In this document: positions 1 to 6,255 of the stretch, piece after piece
How positions within the stretch are numbered: position 1 is the first letter of the stretch
Layout: each line of letters begins with the position of its first letter
Origin: an uncultured bacterium
GTDB taxonomy: Bacteria; Bdellovibrionota_C; UBA2361; SZUA-149; CALKYB01
DNA length: 13,019 nucleotides
Assembly (NCBI GenBank): GCA_938022485.1
Contig: CALIEE010000308.1
Coordinates: forward strand, 1 to 13,019
Reading direction: 5' to 3'
Position numbers and translations under genes: made by a program
The notes under the pieces: generated by a model
Seen by the model: only the letters and a program-made list of their open reading frames with translations
Databases searched by the model: none
What the model was told of the DNA's origin: nothing

Positions 1-552
1 TAAAGCTTCAATATGAGCCTCTGCAACTTTAACATAGTTCTCTACGGAAAAGAGCAAAGTGATATTTACACTGATCCCTTTTTCCAAAACCTCTCGGATA
101 GCAGGAAGCCCAGCGGGCGTTCCCGGGATTTTGATCATCACATTAGGCCGATTCAATTTAGAATAGAGCCTTTCAGCCTCTTTTACAGTTCCCTCAGAAT
201 CTGAAGCTAGCAAAGGCGAAACTTCAATAGAGACAAAGCCATCGCTTCCACCTGTCGCTTTATAAACTGGTAGGAACAAATCAGCAGCTCTTGCCAAGTC
301 GGCAACTGCAAGCTCTTCAAAAATTTCTCCTGGATCACTAGAATCAGAGCTGATTCTTGCGATATCCTGATCGTAAAGGCTGGAACCCCCAATGGCTTTT
401 TCGAAAATCGTCGGGTTTGAAGTTAGACCCTTCACTCCATCTTCTTCAATTAGTCTGGCCAGCTCTCCACTATCTAGAAGGTCCTTACTAATATTATCGT
501 ACCAAATACTCTGTCCAAACTCCGACAATTTCTGGGCAGGATTAGCGGCCAT
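1..552 (-). CDS. tal: Transaldolase, N-terminal 184 residues (cut by window edge)
   Basis: Transaldolase moves a dihydroxyacetone unit between sugar phosphates in the non-oxidative pentose phosphate pathway, in the cytoplasm. I translated this strand by hand; no stop occurs before the left edge, so the C-terminal part lies outside. Visible marks are GQSIWYDN near residue 13, the family signature TSNPTIF at about 44-50, and the Schiff-base lysine K141 in NVMIKIPGT, followed by NITLLFS. The opening residues (SEFGQSIWYDNISKDLLDSG) and the signature context resemble the longer, mycobacterial-type transaldolases rather than the short TalC/fructose-6-phosphate aldolase type. The ATG at 550-552 is preceded by GAGGAAG at good spacing. 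Some members of this group are fused to phosphoglucose isomerase, which cannot be judged here. Family assignment is secure; subtype is inference. Confidence 0.95.
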   Translation of the reverse strand, partial: MAANPAQKLSEFGQSIWYDNISKDLLDSGELARLIEEDGVKGLTSNPTIFEKAIGGSSLYDQDIARISSDSSDPGEIFEELAVADLARAADLFLPVYKATGGSDGFVSIEVSPLLASDSEGTVKEAERLYSKLNRPNVMIKIPGTPAGLPAIREVLEKGISVNITLLFSVENYVKVAEAHIEAL

Positions 553-857
553 ATTCTTCCTCGATTCTGAAATAGTTATTACCTTGAAAAACAGTGTTTC
601 AGCGCTAACCTCAAATTTTGTTAACTAAAGGGGGGTTAAGAGCAGAAACGGACTCCTCAGTCTATAACAGCTATTTTCTTTGGACAGTAGCAGGAATGTA
701 TGTGAGATCGACAATGCTCGAAAATTACTTGGCCAATCTCAGATAGAAAGTAAATGATGCCAACTTAGAGATGACAAAAACGGTAGGGCACTTGTTACTT
801 GAGTGAAACAAAAGCCCTGTTAATAACTATAAGAATTCTTAGCGAAGGGCCTAGAGA
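553..857. other. Gene-poor stretch between tal and the small ORF
   Basis: No credible coding region is seen on either strand. It must hold the tal promoter (minus strand), but I find only weak candidate boxes (a TAATAACT-like -10 near 565-580). A terminator-like hairpin for the minus strand lies at 776-818. No tRNA-like cloverleaf was recognised. Confidence 0.5.
776..818 (-). terminator. Rho-independent terminator candidate, minus strand
   Basis: Read on the minus strand, AGGGC (814-818) pairs with GCCCT (785-789). A second paired block, AACAA with TTGTT, lies inside after a two-base mismatch. A TTTTT run follows at 776-780. It lies about 40 nt downstream of the stop of the small basic ORF at 858-1025 and suggests that a minus-strand transcript ends here. 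Confidence 0.5.
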
Positions 858-1025
858 CTAGCTGGAATTCTTTTGAGGGGTTCGTCTCTCTTGCAGTTTG
901 ATATCTGCAGTAACATCCAAGCTCTGCCTAATCAGGCCAATCTCCAAAGCAACTGAAGATGGACCAAACCGAGGAGTCAGGGTTGGTTTTCTTCTTTTCT
1001 TTCTTCTAGTTTTAACAGTCTGCAT
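858..1025 (-). CDS. Candidate small basic protein, 55 aa, unknown function
   Basis: This ORF starts with ATG (1023-1025), preceded by AAAGGA at suitable spacing, and stops with TAG at 858-860. The N-terminus is strongly basic: residues 7-13 read RRKKRRK, followed by PTLTPRFGP. The remainder is mixed polar and hydrophobic, with a second basic stretch near the C-terminus (QERRTPQK). There is no signal peptide or membrane span. Possible promoter boxes lie upstream on the minus strand (-10 TATAGT at 1053-1058 or TAGAAT at 1045-1050; -35 TTGTTT at 1074-1079), and a terminator-like hairpin lies about 40 nt downstream. It is divergent from pepF. I do not recognise the family. The basic head would suit nucleic-acid or ribosome binding, but that is inference. 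It may also be a chance ORF in a gene-poor stretch. Confidence 0.4.
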   Translation of the reverse strand: MQTVKTRRKKRRKPTLTPRFGPSSVALEIGLIRQSLDVTADIKLQERRTPQKNSS

Positions 1026-1211
1026 AATTTTCCTTTGCCTGGCTATTCTAGCACTATACTACTTAATAATCTAAAACAACCTTCTCTCAATACCTTCACT
1101 CTTATTTATGCATCTAAAGTTCCGGGCTGTGATATTTAATTAACTAGCAAAACAGTATTTTTATCTAGTAAAGTCAAGCCCTTAGGATCTAGAAAGTTAC
1201 TATTTTTACAC

Positions 1212-1217
1212 TATAAA
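1212..1217 (+). promoter_or_regulatory. Possible -10 box for pepF
   Basis: TATAAA lies about 38 nt upstream of the pepF ATG in an AT-rich region. The sequence 17 nt further upstream (CTAGAA) is a poor -35, so this is only a candidate. Confidence 0.3.
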
Positions 1218-1254
1218 TGTATCAACTTTGTGAATACCAAAAAAGGACCTGAAA

Positions 1255-3057
1255 ATGAGTGTTAATGACATTCCAGAAAGGAAAGAAGTCAATCCGGAAC
1301 ATACTTGGGATCTCACCAAGCTTTTTGACAATAAAAAGGATTGGGTCTCTGAACTTGAAAGACTGAAAGAAGTCCTACCCGGTATCCAAGACCTAGAACA
1401 GACCTTATTGTCCAGCCCAGAAAATTTCTCCGGAGGTATGAAAGAATACCTAGGATTTGCTGAACAACTAAGTAAACTGTACTCTTGGGTTTCTCTAGCT
1501 AGCGACCAAGATTTAGCAAACAGCGAAAACCTTGGCTTGAAATCTCAAGCCCTAGACCTCTACACTTCTTTCTCTAAATCCACTGCTTGGCTTCGTCCTG
1601 CTATTCTCGAGCTAGAGCCGGAATCACTTGAAAATTTGAAAGCCCATCCTGACAACAAACCCTATCTACGAATGGTCGATGAAATCGTCAGGTTCAAACC
1701 ACATACCTTAGGGGAATCTGAAGAGAAGCTAATGGCATCCTCTGCAGATCTAACAAGAGTGACTTCAGAGGTATTTTCTCAATTAAACAATGCCGACCTG
1801 AGTTTCGAGCCTGTAGAGGTCAATGGGAGCAAGCAAGCTCTTACTCATGGAAGTTTTATTACTTTCCTGAAAAACCCAGACCGGGAGGTGAGACGCCAAG
1901 CTTATCAAAACTTTTACTCTGCTATTGAAGGTAACAAAAATACTTTAGCTAGCCTTCTAGCAGCCAGCGTCAAAAAGAATGTAGTAATGGCTGAAATCCG
2001 AAAATACAATTCACCTCTAGACTCTGCTCTTTTCTCAGACAAGATCCCTAGCGACGTCTACAAAAACTTAATCCAAAGCGTCTCTTCAAACCTTGAACCA
2101 CTGAACGATTACTACACTTACAGAAAAGAGTTTTTAAAATTGGATAAGCTTGAAATGTTTGATTCCTATTGCCCGATTGTTGAAGACCCTGGCGATAGGA
2201 TTCCCTACGACGACGCCTGCCAGCTGATCTTAGAGTCCGTAGAGCCTTTAGGGGAGGAGTACTGCGATGTGCTTGAAAAAGGCTTGACTTCAGACCGTTG
2301 GGTGGATCGCTATGAAAATAAGGGGAAACGTTCTGGGGCTTATGCAAAACCTTGTTACGGCAACCAGCAGTATATGCTGATGAACTACAAAGAAAGTCAG
2401 CTAAACGATTTGTTCACCCTTACTCACGAGGCTGGGCACGCCATGCACTCCTGGTACTCCCAGAAACATCAGAACTTTCAAGATTTCAGCTACACGATAT
2501 TCGTAGCCGAAGTTGCCTCGACTTTCAATGAACAGCTTCTTCTTAAATTGTTAAAAGATAAATTTGCAAATGATACAAAAAGAAAAAGCCATTTAGTCAA
2601 TCATCATCTCGAAGATATTAAGGGAACATTTTACAGACAAACCATGTTTGCCGAATTTGAAATGCTGATTCATCAAGACTGTCAGAGTGGAAAACCACTA
2701 ACCAGAGATAGTTTAACTACTATCTACAAAGAATTACTATCCAAGTACTTCGGACCTGCAATGAATCTCACCGAAGGCTCGGAGCTTGAGTGTTTTAGGA
2801 TTCCTCACTTCTACAGCCCGTTTTACGTTTATCAATACGCCACTGGACTGGCCTCTGCTATTGCTCTGTCTAAACCTGTAATGGAAGGCGATCTCTCTGC
2901 TCGCGACTCATACCTTAATTTTCTGAGTTCTGGTTGCAGTAAATATTCAGTCGACCTTCTAAAAGAGGCTGGAGTAGATATTACTAAAGCCGAACCTCTT
3001 AACGCTACAGCAGAGCTTTTTGCCGATTTACTCACTCAGCTGAAGTCATCAACCTAG
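1255..3057 (+). CDS. pepF: Oligoendopeptidase F, M3 family zinc metallopeptidase
   Basis: A cytoplasmic zinc peptidase that cleaves short peptides, generally a housekeeping role in peptide turnover. At 600 residues it has the usual full length for the M3B/PepF group. The N-terminal helical part (about 1-190) contains the typical opening PEHTWDLTKLF (residues 14-24). The catalytic domain carries HEAGH at 391-395 within FTLTHEAGHAMHSWYS: H391 and H395 bind zinc and E392 is the catalytic base. The third ligand is expected to be E419 in FVAEVASTFNE, 28 residues later, as in other M3 enzymes. The C-terminal HFYSPFYVYQYATG block matches the tyrosine-rich substrate-binding loop. The ATG at 1255 is preceded by AAAAGGA. 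It is monocistronic, with a terminator directly after the stop. All catalytic residues are present. Family assignment is secure; the exact peptide substrates are unknown. Confidence 0.97.
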   Translation: MSVNDIPERKEVNPEHTWDLTKLFDNKKDWVSELERLKEVLPGIQDLEQTLLSSPENFSGGMKEYLGFAEQLSKLYSWVSLASDQDLANSENLGLKSQALDLYTSFSKSTAWLRPAILELEPESLENLKAHPDNKPYLRMVDEIVRFKPHTLGESEEKLMASSADLTRVTSEVFSQLNNADLSFEPVEVNGSKQALTHGSFITFLKNPDREVRRQAYQNFYSAIEGNKNTLASLLAASVKKNVVMAEIRKYNSPLDSALFSDKIPSDVYKNLIQSVSSNLEPLNDYYTYRKEFLKLDKLEMFDSYCPIVEDPGDRIPYDDACQLILESVEPLGEEYCDVLEKGLTSDRWVDRYENKGKRSGAYAKPCYGNQQYMLMNYKESQLNDLFTLTHEAGHAMHSWYSQKHQNFQDFSYTIFVAEVASTFNEQLLLKLLKDKFANDTKRKSHLVNHHLEDIKGTFYRQTMFAEFEMLIHQDCQSGKPLTRDSLTTIYKELLSKYFGPAMNLTEGSELECFRIPHFYSPFYVYQYATGLASAIALSKPVMEGDLSARDSYLNFLSSGCSKYSVDLLKEAGVDITKAEPLNATAELFADLLTQLKSST

Positions 3058-3061
3058 CATT

Positions 3062-3084
3062 AGCCCTAGATGGAGGGCTTTTTT
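3062..3084 (+). terminator. Rho-independent terminator of pepF
   Basis: AGCCCT (3062-3067), loop AGATGG, AGGGCT (3074-3079), then a T-run to 3084. It starts four bases after the pepF stop codon, a textbook terminator. Confidence 0.9.
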
Positions 3085-3130
3085 CAAAAACGCTTTAAAT
3101 TGAGTCATGTAAGGCCGATCCCACATCATA

Positions 3131-3159
3131 TTGAGGAAGAACAGTTTAAATTTTGTATC
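3131..3159 (+). promoter_or_regulatory. Candidate sigma-70 promoter for the HerA-like gene
   Basis: TTGAGG (3131-3136), a 17-nt spacer, then TGTATC (3154-3159), about 45 nt upstream of the GTG start. The -10 is imperfect. A promoter is needed here because the pepF terminator lies just upstream. Confidence 0.35.
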
Positions 3160-3204
3160 CCCAAGAGATAAGATTTTTAATTTTTGATTTGCTAGGAGAG
3201 ACCC

Positions 3205-4914
3205 GTGAGTTCTGAAAACAACGCTGCAACGAAGCATTTCCTCGAGGAAAACTATCTTGGCCTAGCCGTTCAGGTTGGCTCTGGTTCACTGCAGATGAAA
3301 ATGAGCGGGTATACACCAAGTGGTATGAGCTCTAAACCTTGCCATGTTGGTGAATTTGTTATCATCGCCTCAGATAGTGACAAGAAGCTAGCTACGATCG
3401 GTCAAATTTCTAATGTCGTCTTGGATTCGAGTGCTCAATCGTCAGAAAGTACAGGTTTAACCTCTTTAGGGACCGTTAAGCTCTTAACTACAGTCGATTT
3501 TACTTCTGGTGTTATTTCACCAGGTGTTCTGTCGGCCCCAGTGGTTGGAAATAGCGTTTACCATACTTTACCTGAGCTAGTTCAATCAGTTGTTGAAGCT
3601 AAAAATGTTAAATCAGGTGTAGATGATGAAGATCATCGAGTACAGTTGGCTTTAGCAAGGCTTCCTGATGCTCAAGCCACTCCAGTATCTTTTACTCCAG
3701 AAATGCTCTTCGGTCGTCATATGGCGATCCTAGGAACTACTGGTGCTGGTAAAAGTTGGTCTTTAGCTAGGTTGATGGAAGAATGTGGAAACCATAGATC
3801 AAAAGTTATCTTGTTTGACGCAACTGGTGAATATTCTACTCTAAAGAACAACACCTATCATGTTTATCTTGGAGACCACCCAAATCCCCCAGAGCATGCT
3901 AGAGAAGTAGCTATTCCATACACAGAACTCCTAGAATCAGACCTCTTTGCTATCTTTAAACCAAGAGGACAAAGCCAGGCTCCAAAATTGAGAGCAGCAA
4001 TGAAAAGTTTGAAGCTTGCGGACTTGGAATCTGGGTTAGCTCTGGATGGTAAGATTATCAAGGTTAATAAGACCAAAAATAAATTTCAGGCAGCTTACAG
4101 AAAGCATCAAGAGGTCGTAGACGACCCGCACGCAAATTTCAGAATAGATGCCCTAGCTGACCAGATCTATAACGAATGTGTCTATCCTTCAAGAAGTGAG
4201 ATGGAGCCGAACGTATGGGGTAACATCAACGGTAATGACCAGTCTCACTGTATTCCATTGATCAATAGAATTCAGGACATCATCAATTCTCATACCTTAT
4301 CTCCAGTATTTAAACCTGGAGACCGTCCTTCTTTGCTTAAAGCAATTGACGCGTTTCTTGAAGATGAAAACTACTCGGTTTTGAGAGTTTCTTTGCAGTA
4401 TCTTTCTTTTGAGCATAATGCGAGAGAGATCATCACCAACGCTATGGGACGTCACCTGATGCAAATGGCGAGAGATGGAAAGTTTAGAAAAAATCCAGTT
4501 TTGGTCACCGTTGATGAGGCCCACCAATTTCTAAATAAAAACTTGGTCGCTGATGGACAGGATTTTCCACTAGACTCCTTTGGTATGATTGCAAAGGAAG
4601 GAAGAAAGTATGCAATCAGTGTTTGCCTCGCTACTCAAAGACCTAGAGACATTCCGGAAGATATTCTTTCTCAGATGGGAACTTTAGTAGTTCATCGTCT
4701 GATCAACGATAAAGACCGTGGTGTTGTCGAAAGAGCTTCTACTGACGTGGATAGAGCTGTGATTAACTCACTACCAACTTTAGCTTCCGGTGAAGCAGTT
4801 ATGGTAGGAGTGGAGTTTCCTGTTCCGCTAAGTGTAAAGATGAGAAAGCCGAAAAATCCGCCTGTTTCATCTGGTCCTGACTACCAGGCTCACTGGGCGC
4901 GGGGGATGCTGTAG
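3205..4914 (+). CDS. HerA/DUF87-type hexameric ATPase
   Basis: A predicted ring-forming P-loop ATPase of the FtsK/HerA class; HerA relatives move DNA and in archaea work with the nuclease NurA in end resection. The N-terminal about 90 residues look like the small beta HAS-barrel (EFVIIASDSDKKLATIGQI). Walker A is GTTGAGKS at 177-184. Walker B is VLVTVDEAHQF, with D437-E438 as the metal and catalytic acids. Downstream, ATQRPRDIPEDILSQMG matches the conserved HerA sensor and arginine region. At 569 residues it suits the bacterial members. The start is GTG at 3205, chosen because TAGGAGAG precedes it at good spacing. It has its own terminator and no NurA-like nuclease beside it, so its partner is unknown. 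The ATPase class is sure; a role in DNA repair is inferred from the family only, so no symbol is given. Confidence 0.87.
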   Translation: MSSENNAATKHFLEENYLGLAVQVGSGSLQMKMSGYTPSGMSSKPCHVGEFVIIASDSDKKLATIGQISNVVLDSSAQSSESTGLTSLGTVKLLTTVDFTSGVISPGVLSAPVVGNSVYHTLPELVQSVVEAKNVKSGVDDEDHRVQLALARLPDAQATPVSFTPEMLFGRHMAILGTTGAGKSWSLARLMEECGNHRSKVILFDATGEYSTLKNNTYHVYLGDHPNPPEHAREVAIPYTELLESDLFAIFKPRGQSQAPKLRAAMKSLKLADLESGLALDGKIIKVNKTKNKFQAAYRKHQEVVDDPHANFRIDALADQIYNECVYPSRSEMEPNVWGNINGNDQSHCIPLINRIQDIINSHTLSPVFKPGDRPSLLKAIDAFLEDENYSVLRVSLQYLSFEHNAREIITNAMGRHLMQMARDGKFRKNPVLVTVDEAHQFLNKNLVADGQDFPLDSFGMIAKEGRKYAISVCLATQRPRDIPEDILSQMGTLVVHRLINDKDRGVVERASTDVDRAVINSLPTLASGEAVMVGVEFPVPLSVKMRKPKNPPVSSGPDYQAHWARGML

Positions 4915-4954
4915 AGACTCTTATCGAAACCAGCTACTTAAATATTAGAACCAA

Positions 4955-4981
4955 CAAAAGCTCAAAATAATTGAGCTTTTG
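4955..4981 (+). terminator. Strong hairpin terminator after the HerA-like gene
   Basis: A perfect 11-bp stem: CAAAAGCTCAA (4955-4965), loop AATAA, TTGAGCTTTTG (4971-4981). The A-rich left arm and T-rich right arm make it plausible in both directions. It lies about 40 nt after the stop at 4914. Confidence 0.8.
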
Positions 4982-5014
4982 CTGTATGTAGAATAGCCAA
5001 AGTCTCAAACTACA

Positions 5015-5130
5015 GCACTCTTCTATTCTTAGCAATTTCATGCTAAATACTTCAGCCTATTTTTAAGGGTAAAGGCCCCTAGCCCCTAGCCTAGTTCTAT
5101 CCCAGTTTCTCCTTCGAGTAGTTTTAGAGC
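5015..5130. repeat. Repeat unit 1, attC-like hairpin (left arm degraded)
   Basis: The right arm CGAGTAGTTTTAGAGC (5115-5130) is identical to that of unit 2 at 5672-5687. The left arm (5015-5034, with CTATTC at 5023-5028 followed by TTAGCA) resembles the unit 2 left arm but pairs less well. The distance from CTATTC to CGAGTAG is 92 nt, against 91 nt in unit 2. Inside are a small perfect hairpin (TTAGCA/TGCTAA, 5030-5045) and a short tandem repeat of CCCCTAG (5076-5089). The middle is otherwise unlike unit 2. Confidence 0.6.
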
Positions 5131-5183
5131 ATGGACCTAAAGGTTCACGTTAAAAAATACTAAACAATTTCGAGGCACAAACT

Positions 5184-5498
5184 ATGAAAATAATAACTCT
5201 GTTGGTGTTGGTTGTAGTGGGTTTAGCTGCTGGATTAAATACAGCATGCGACTACAATATTTTTAGGCTTGTTTGGATAGCTGGAATGCTCCCGCTTACG
5301 ATAGATCTTCACTTGGCATCCAATGTATTTTCACTAATTTTCGGCGTTCTTGTCACCGCCGGGATATGTTCAAAAACCGAATTTGTCCGTTTACTTGCTA
5401 TCGTTGGCACTCTTGCGATGGGACTACAGCTGATAGTTTTTTCTGGATTCCCTGACTCCACGGTTCAGCACATTTGTCAGATAGCCGTGTGGTTATAG
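5184..5498 (+). CDS. Small membrane protein, 104 aa, unknown function
   Basis: I do not recognise this family. The chain is strongly hydrophobic. A first span covers about residues 3-18. A weaker hydrophobic stretch lies around 27-38, and clear spans lie at about 46-62 and 67-87, giving three or four membrane passes. Cysteines occur at 22, 62 and 98. The ATG is preceded by GAGG (5172-5175) at 8 nt. No good promoter is seen close upstream. The gene sits between two copies of a hairpin-forming repeat (5015-5130 and 5554-5704), in the same orientation as the next small membrane ORF but without obvious sequence similarity to it. This setting resembles a gene cassette. The gene is probably real, judged by its composition, SD sequence and placement, but short membrane ORFs can arise by chance. 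Confidence 0.62.
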   Translation: MKIITLLVLVVVGLAAGLNTACDYNIFRLVWIAGMLPLTIDLHLASNVFSLIFGVLVTAGICSKTEFVRLLAIVGTLAMGLQLIVFSGFPDSTVQHICQIAVWL

Positions 5499-5514
5499 GA
5501 TATGGGCAAAAACT

Positions 5515-5573
5515 GCATGGAGTGCATAGTCGAAATCCAACAAGGGATATCTAAAAGGTTCTGCACTCCATGC
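5515..5573 (+). repeat. 12-bp inverted repeat after the first small membrane ORF
   Basis: GCATGGAGTGCA (5515-5526) is the exact reverse complement of TGCACTCCATGC (5562-5573), with a 35-nt loop. It begins 17 nt after the stop codon. No T-run follows, so it is not a standard terminator. Its right arm is also the outer flank of repeat unit 2 and is complementary to the start of the same unit at 5124-5135. Confidence 0.7.
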
Positions 5574-5704
5574 TCTAAGGCTATTCGCTAGCATCGTTTT
5601 CTATCTAACACTAAAATGCTATCGTTACGGAGCTCTACCGAGCCTTGTTCTTTTCCTCATCACGACATCCCCGAGTAGTTTTAGAGCGCAGGTGCGCAAA
5701 GGTT
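5554..5704. repeat. Repeat unit 2, attC-like hairpin between the two membrane ORFs
   Basis: Left arm GCTCTAAGGCTATTCG (5572-5587) and right arm CGAGTAGTTTTAGAGC (5672-5687) pair over 16 positions. There is one two-base mismatch (GG opposite TT) and one G-T pair, giving two stems of 7 bp around an unpaired spacer. A divergent middle of 84 nt holds the internal pairs TAGCA/TGCTA and CGG/CCG. The flanks are AAAGGTT boxes at 5554-5560 and 5698-5704. The geometry (outer stem, short unpaired spacer, inner stem, variable tip) matches integron attC folds. The core, however, reads GTTTTAG rather than the consensus GTTRRRY. Confidence 0.65.
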
Positions 5705-5722
5705 AACTATGAGGGTTGAAAA

Positions 5723-6022
5723 ATGATATTGAAGCTCATTGCGGTAGTAGTTGCTGTTCTAATAATGGTCTGGGGTATTTACTTCTCACTACTTCCAGTT
5801 CAAATAGCAAGTGAAACTGTTATAGATAATTTAACTATATACACAGTTTCTCATTACTTTCTGCTGTCTCGAGTGCTCGGCGGATCTGGTTGGGCTTTCC
5901 TATTGGCGGTTTCAATATTCCATATAGGGTATAAAAATTGCCCCACTGGAATTGAGAAATGGACAGTGGCCCCAGCCTATGTTGGTGTTACTGTAGGTGT
6001 AATATTTTACTTGTTGTTTTAA
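5723..6022 (+). CDS. Small membrane protein, 99 aa, unknown function
   Basis: I do not recognise this family. Predicted membrane spans lie at about residues 3-24, 52-70 and 82-98; a longer polar stretch (about 27-46) and a short polar link (71-81, HIGYKNCPTGI region) separate them. The ATG has a good SD sequence, GAGGG, ending seven bases before it. The gene lies between repeat unit 2 and repeat unit 3, in the same orientation as the preceding small membrane ORF, about 540 nt downstream of it. The two proteins show no evident homology, so simple tandem duplication is unlikely. A hairpin with a minus-strand T-run lies just after the stop. Function is unknown; placement suggests cassette cargo. 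Confidence 0.62.
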   Translation: MILKLIAVVVAVLIMVWGIYFSLLPVQIASETVIDNLTIYTVSHYFLLSRVLGGSGWAFLLAVSIFHIGYKNCPTGIEKWTVAPAYVGVTVGVIFYLLF

Positions 6023-6038
6023 AGGTTTGTAGACATCG

Positions 6039-6075
6039 CGAAAAAGGGGGCTGATTAATTGATATCGTCCCCCTT
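6039..6075 (-). terminator. Terminator-like hairpin, minus strand
   Basis: AAGGGGG (6044-6050) pairs with CCCCCTT (6069-6075) over an 18-nt loop. On the minus strand the hairpin is followed by a T-run (the A-run at 6041-6045 on the plus strand), so it could stop transcripts arriving from the ribosomal protein genes about 300 nt away. There is no T-run on the plus strand. Confidence 0.45.
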
Positions 6076-6080
6076 AACGC

Positions 6081-6116
6081 AAAGGTTCTGCTTTACCTGT
6101 GCTCTGAACCTATTCG
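6081..6116. repeat. Repeat unit 3, left half
   Basis: AAAGGTTCTGC (6081-6091) is identical to 5554-5564 in unit 2. It is followed by GCTCTGAACCTATTCG (6101-6116), matching the unit 2 left arm at 12 of 16 positions. The expected right arm is not conserved. The best candidate is AGGATTTCAG (6201-6210), which could pair with CTGAACCT (6104-6111) with a two-base bulge, at about the expected distance. This would be the worn or chromosomal end of the array. Confidence 0.55.
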
Positions 6117-6229
6117 ATTATCAAATAGATCTGAGTATGGTCGAACATTTTGACTCGTAAATATACTTTCCTATCAATGAAGATAAAAGCCTACTTCAAC
6201 AGGATTTCAGTTTGTAATTTGGTTGTTCT

Positions 6230-6242
6230 CAACGAAGAGAAG
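6230..6242. repeat. 13-bp direct repeat, copy 1
   Basis: CAACGAAGAGAAG here is repeated exactly at 6348-6360, and a related CGAAGAG lies at 6332-6338. One copy lies outside and one inside the 128-bp palindromic element next to it. Confidence 0.7.
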
Positions 6243-6255
6243 TTCAACTCCGCAA

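Larger units (their letters stand above)
6023..6255. other. Intergenic stretch between the last small ORF and the palindromic element
   Basis: No coding region is supported. It holds a terminator-like hairpin (6044-6075), the left arm of repeat unit 3 (6081-6116), a possible degraded right arm near 6201-6210, a small GTTG-TTCT-CAAC hairpin (6222-6233) and one copy of the 13-bp direct repeat CAACGAAGAGAAG (6230-6242). Confidence 0.6.

Noticed and set aside
840..900. tRNA-like sequence around GGTTCG
   Set aside because: The flanking bases do not form a T-arm, acceptor stem or anticodon arm.
1036..1055. Another copy of the cassette repeat left arm (GGCTATTCTAGCA)
   Set aside because: It shares about 13 bases with 5579-5594 but has no GCTCT block on the left and no CGAGTAG right arm at the expected distance. 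It may be chance.
2048..2347. Minus-strand 99-codon ORF inside pepF
   Set aside because: Antisense shadow of a well-conserved enzyme, with arginine-rich shadow composition and no start signals.
5688..5710. dif-like Xer site (GGTGCGCA followed by GTTAAC)
   Set aside because: Only eight bases resemble a XerC half-site. The centre and the second half-site do not fit, and the bases are explained by the local palindrome of the repeat flank.
5015..6116. CRISPR array
   Set aside because: Repeats are spaced by over 500 bp with genes between them and are inverted pairs, not short direct repeats with uniform spacers.
5015..6210. Canonical integron with consensus attC sites
   Set aside because: The core reads GTTTTAG instead of GTTRRRY, the opposite arm lacks the AAC in one copy, and no integrase gene is in the window. 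Only an attC-like architecture is claimed.
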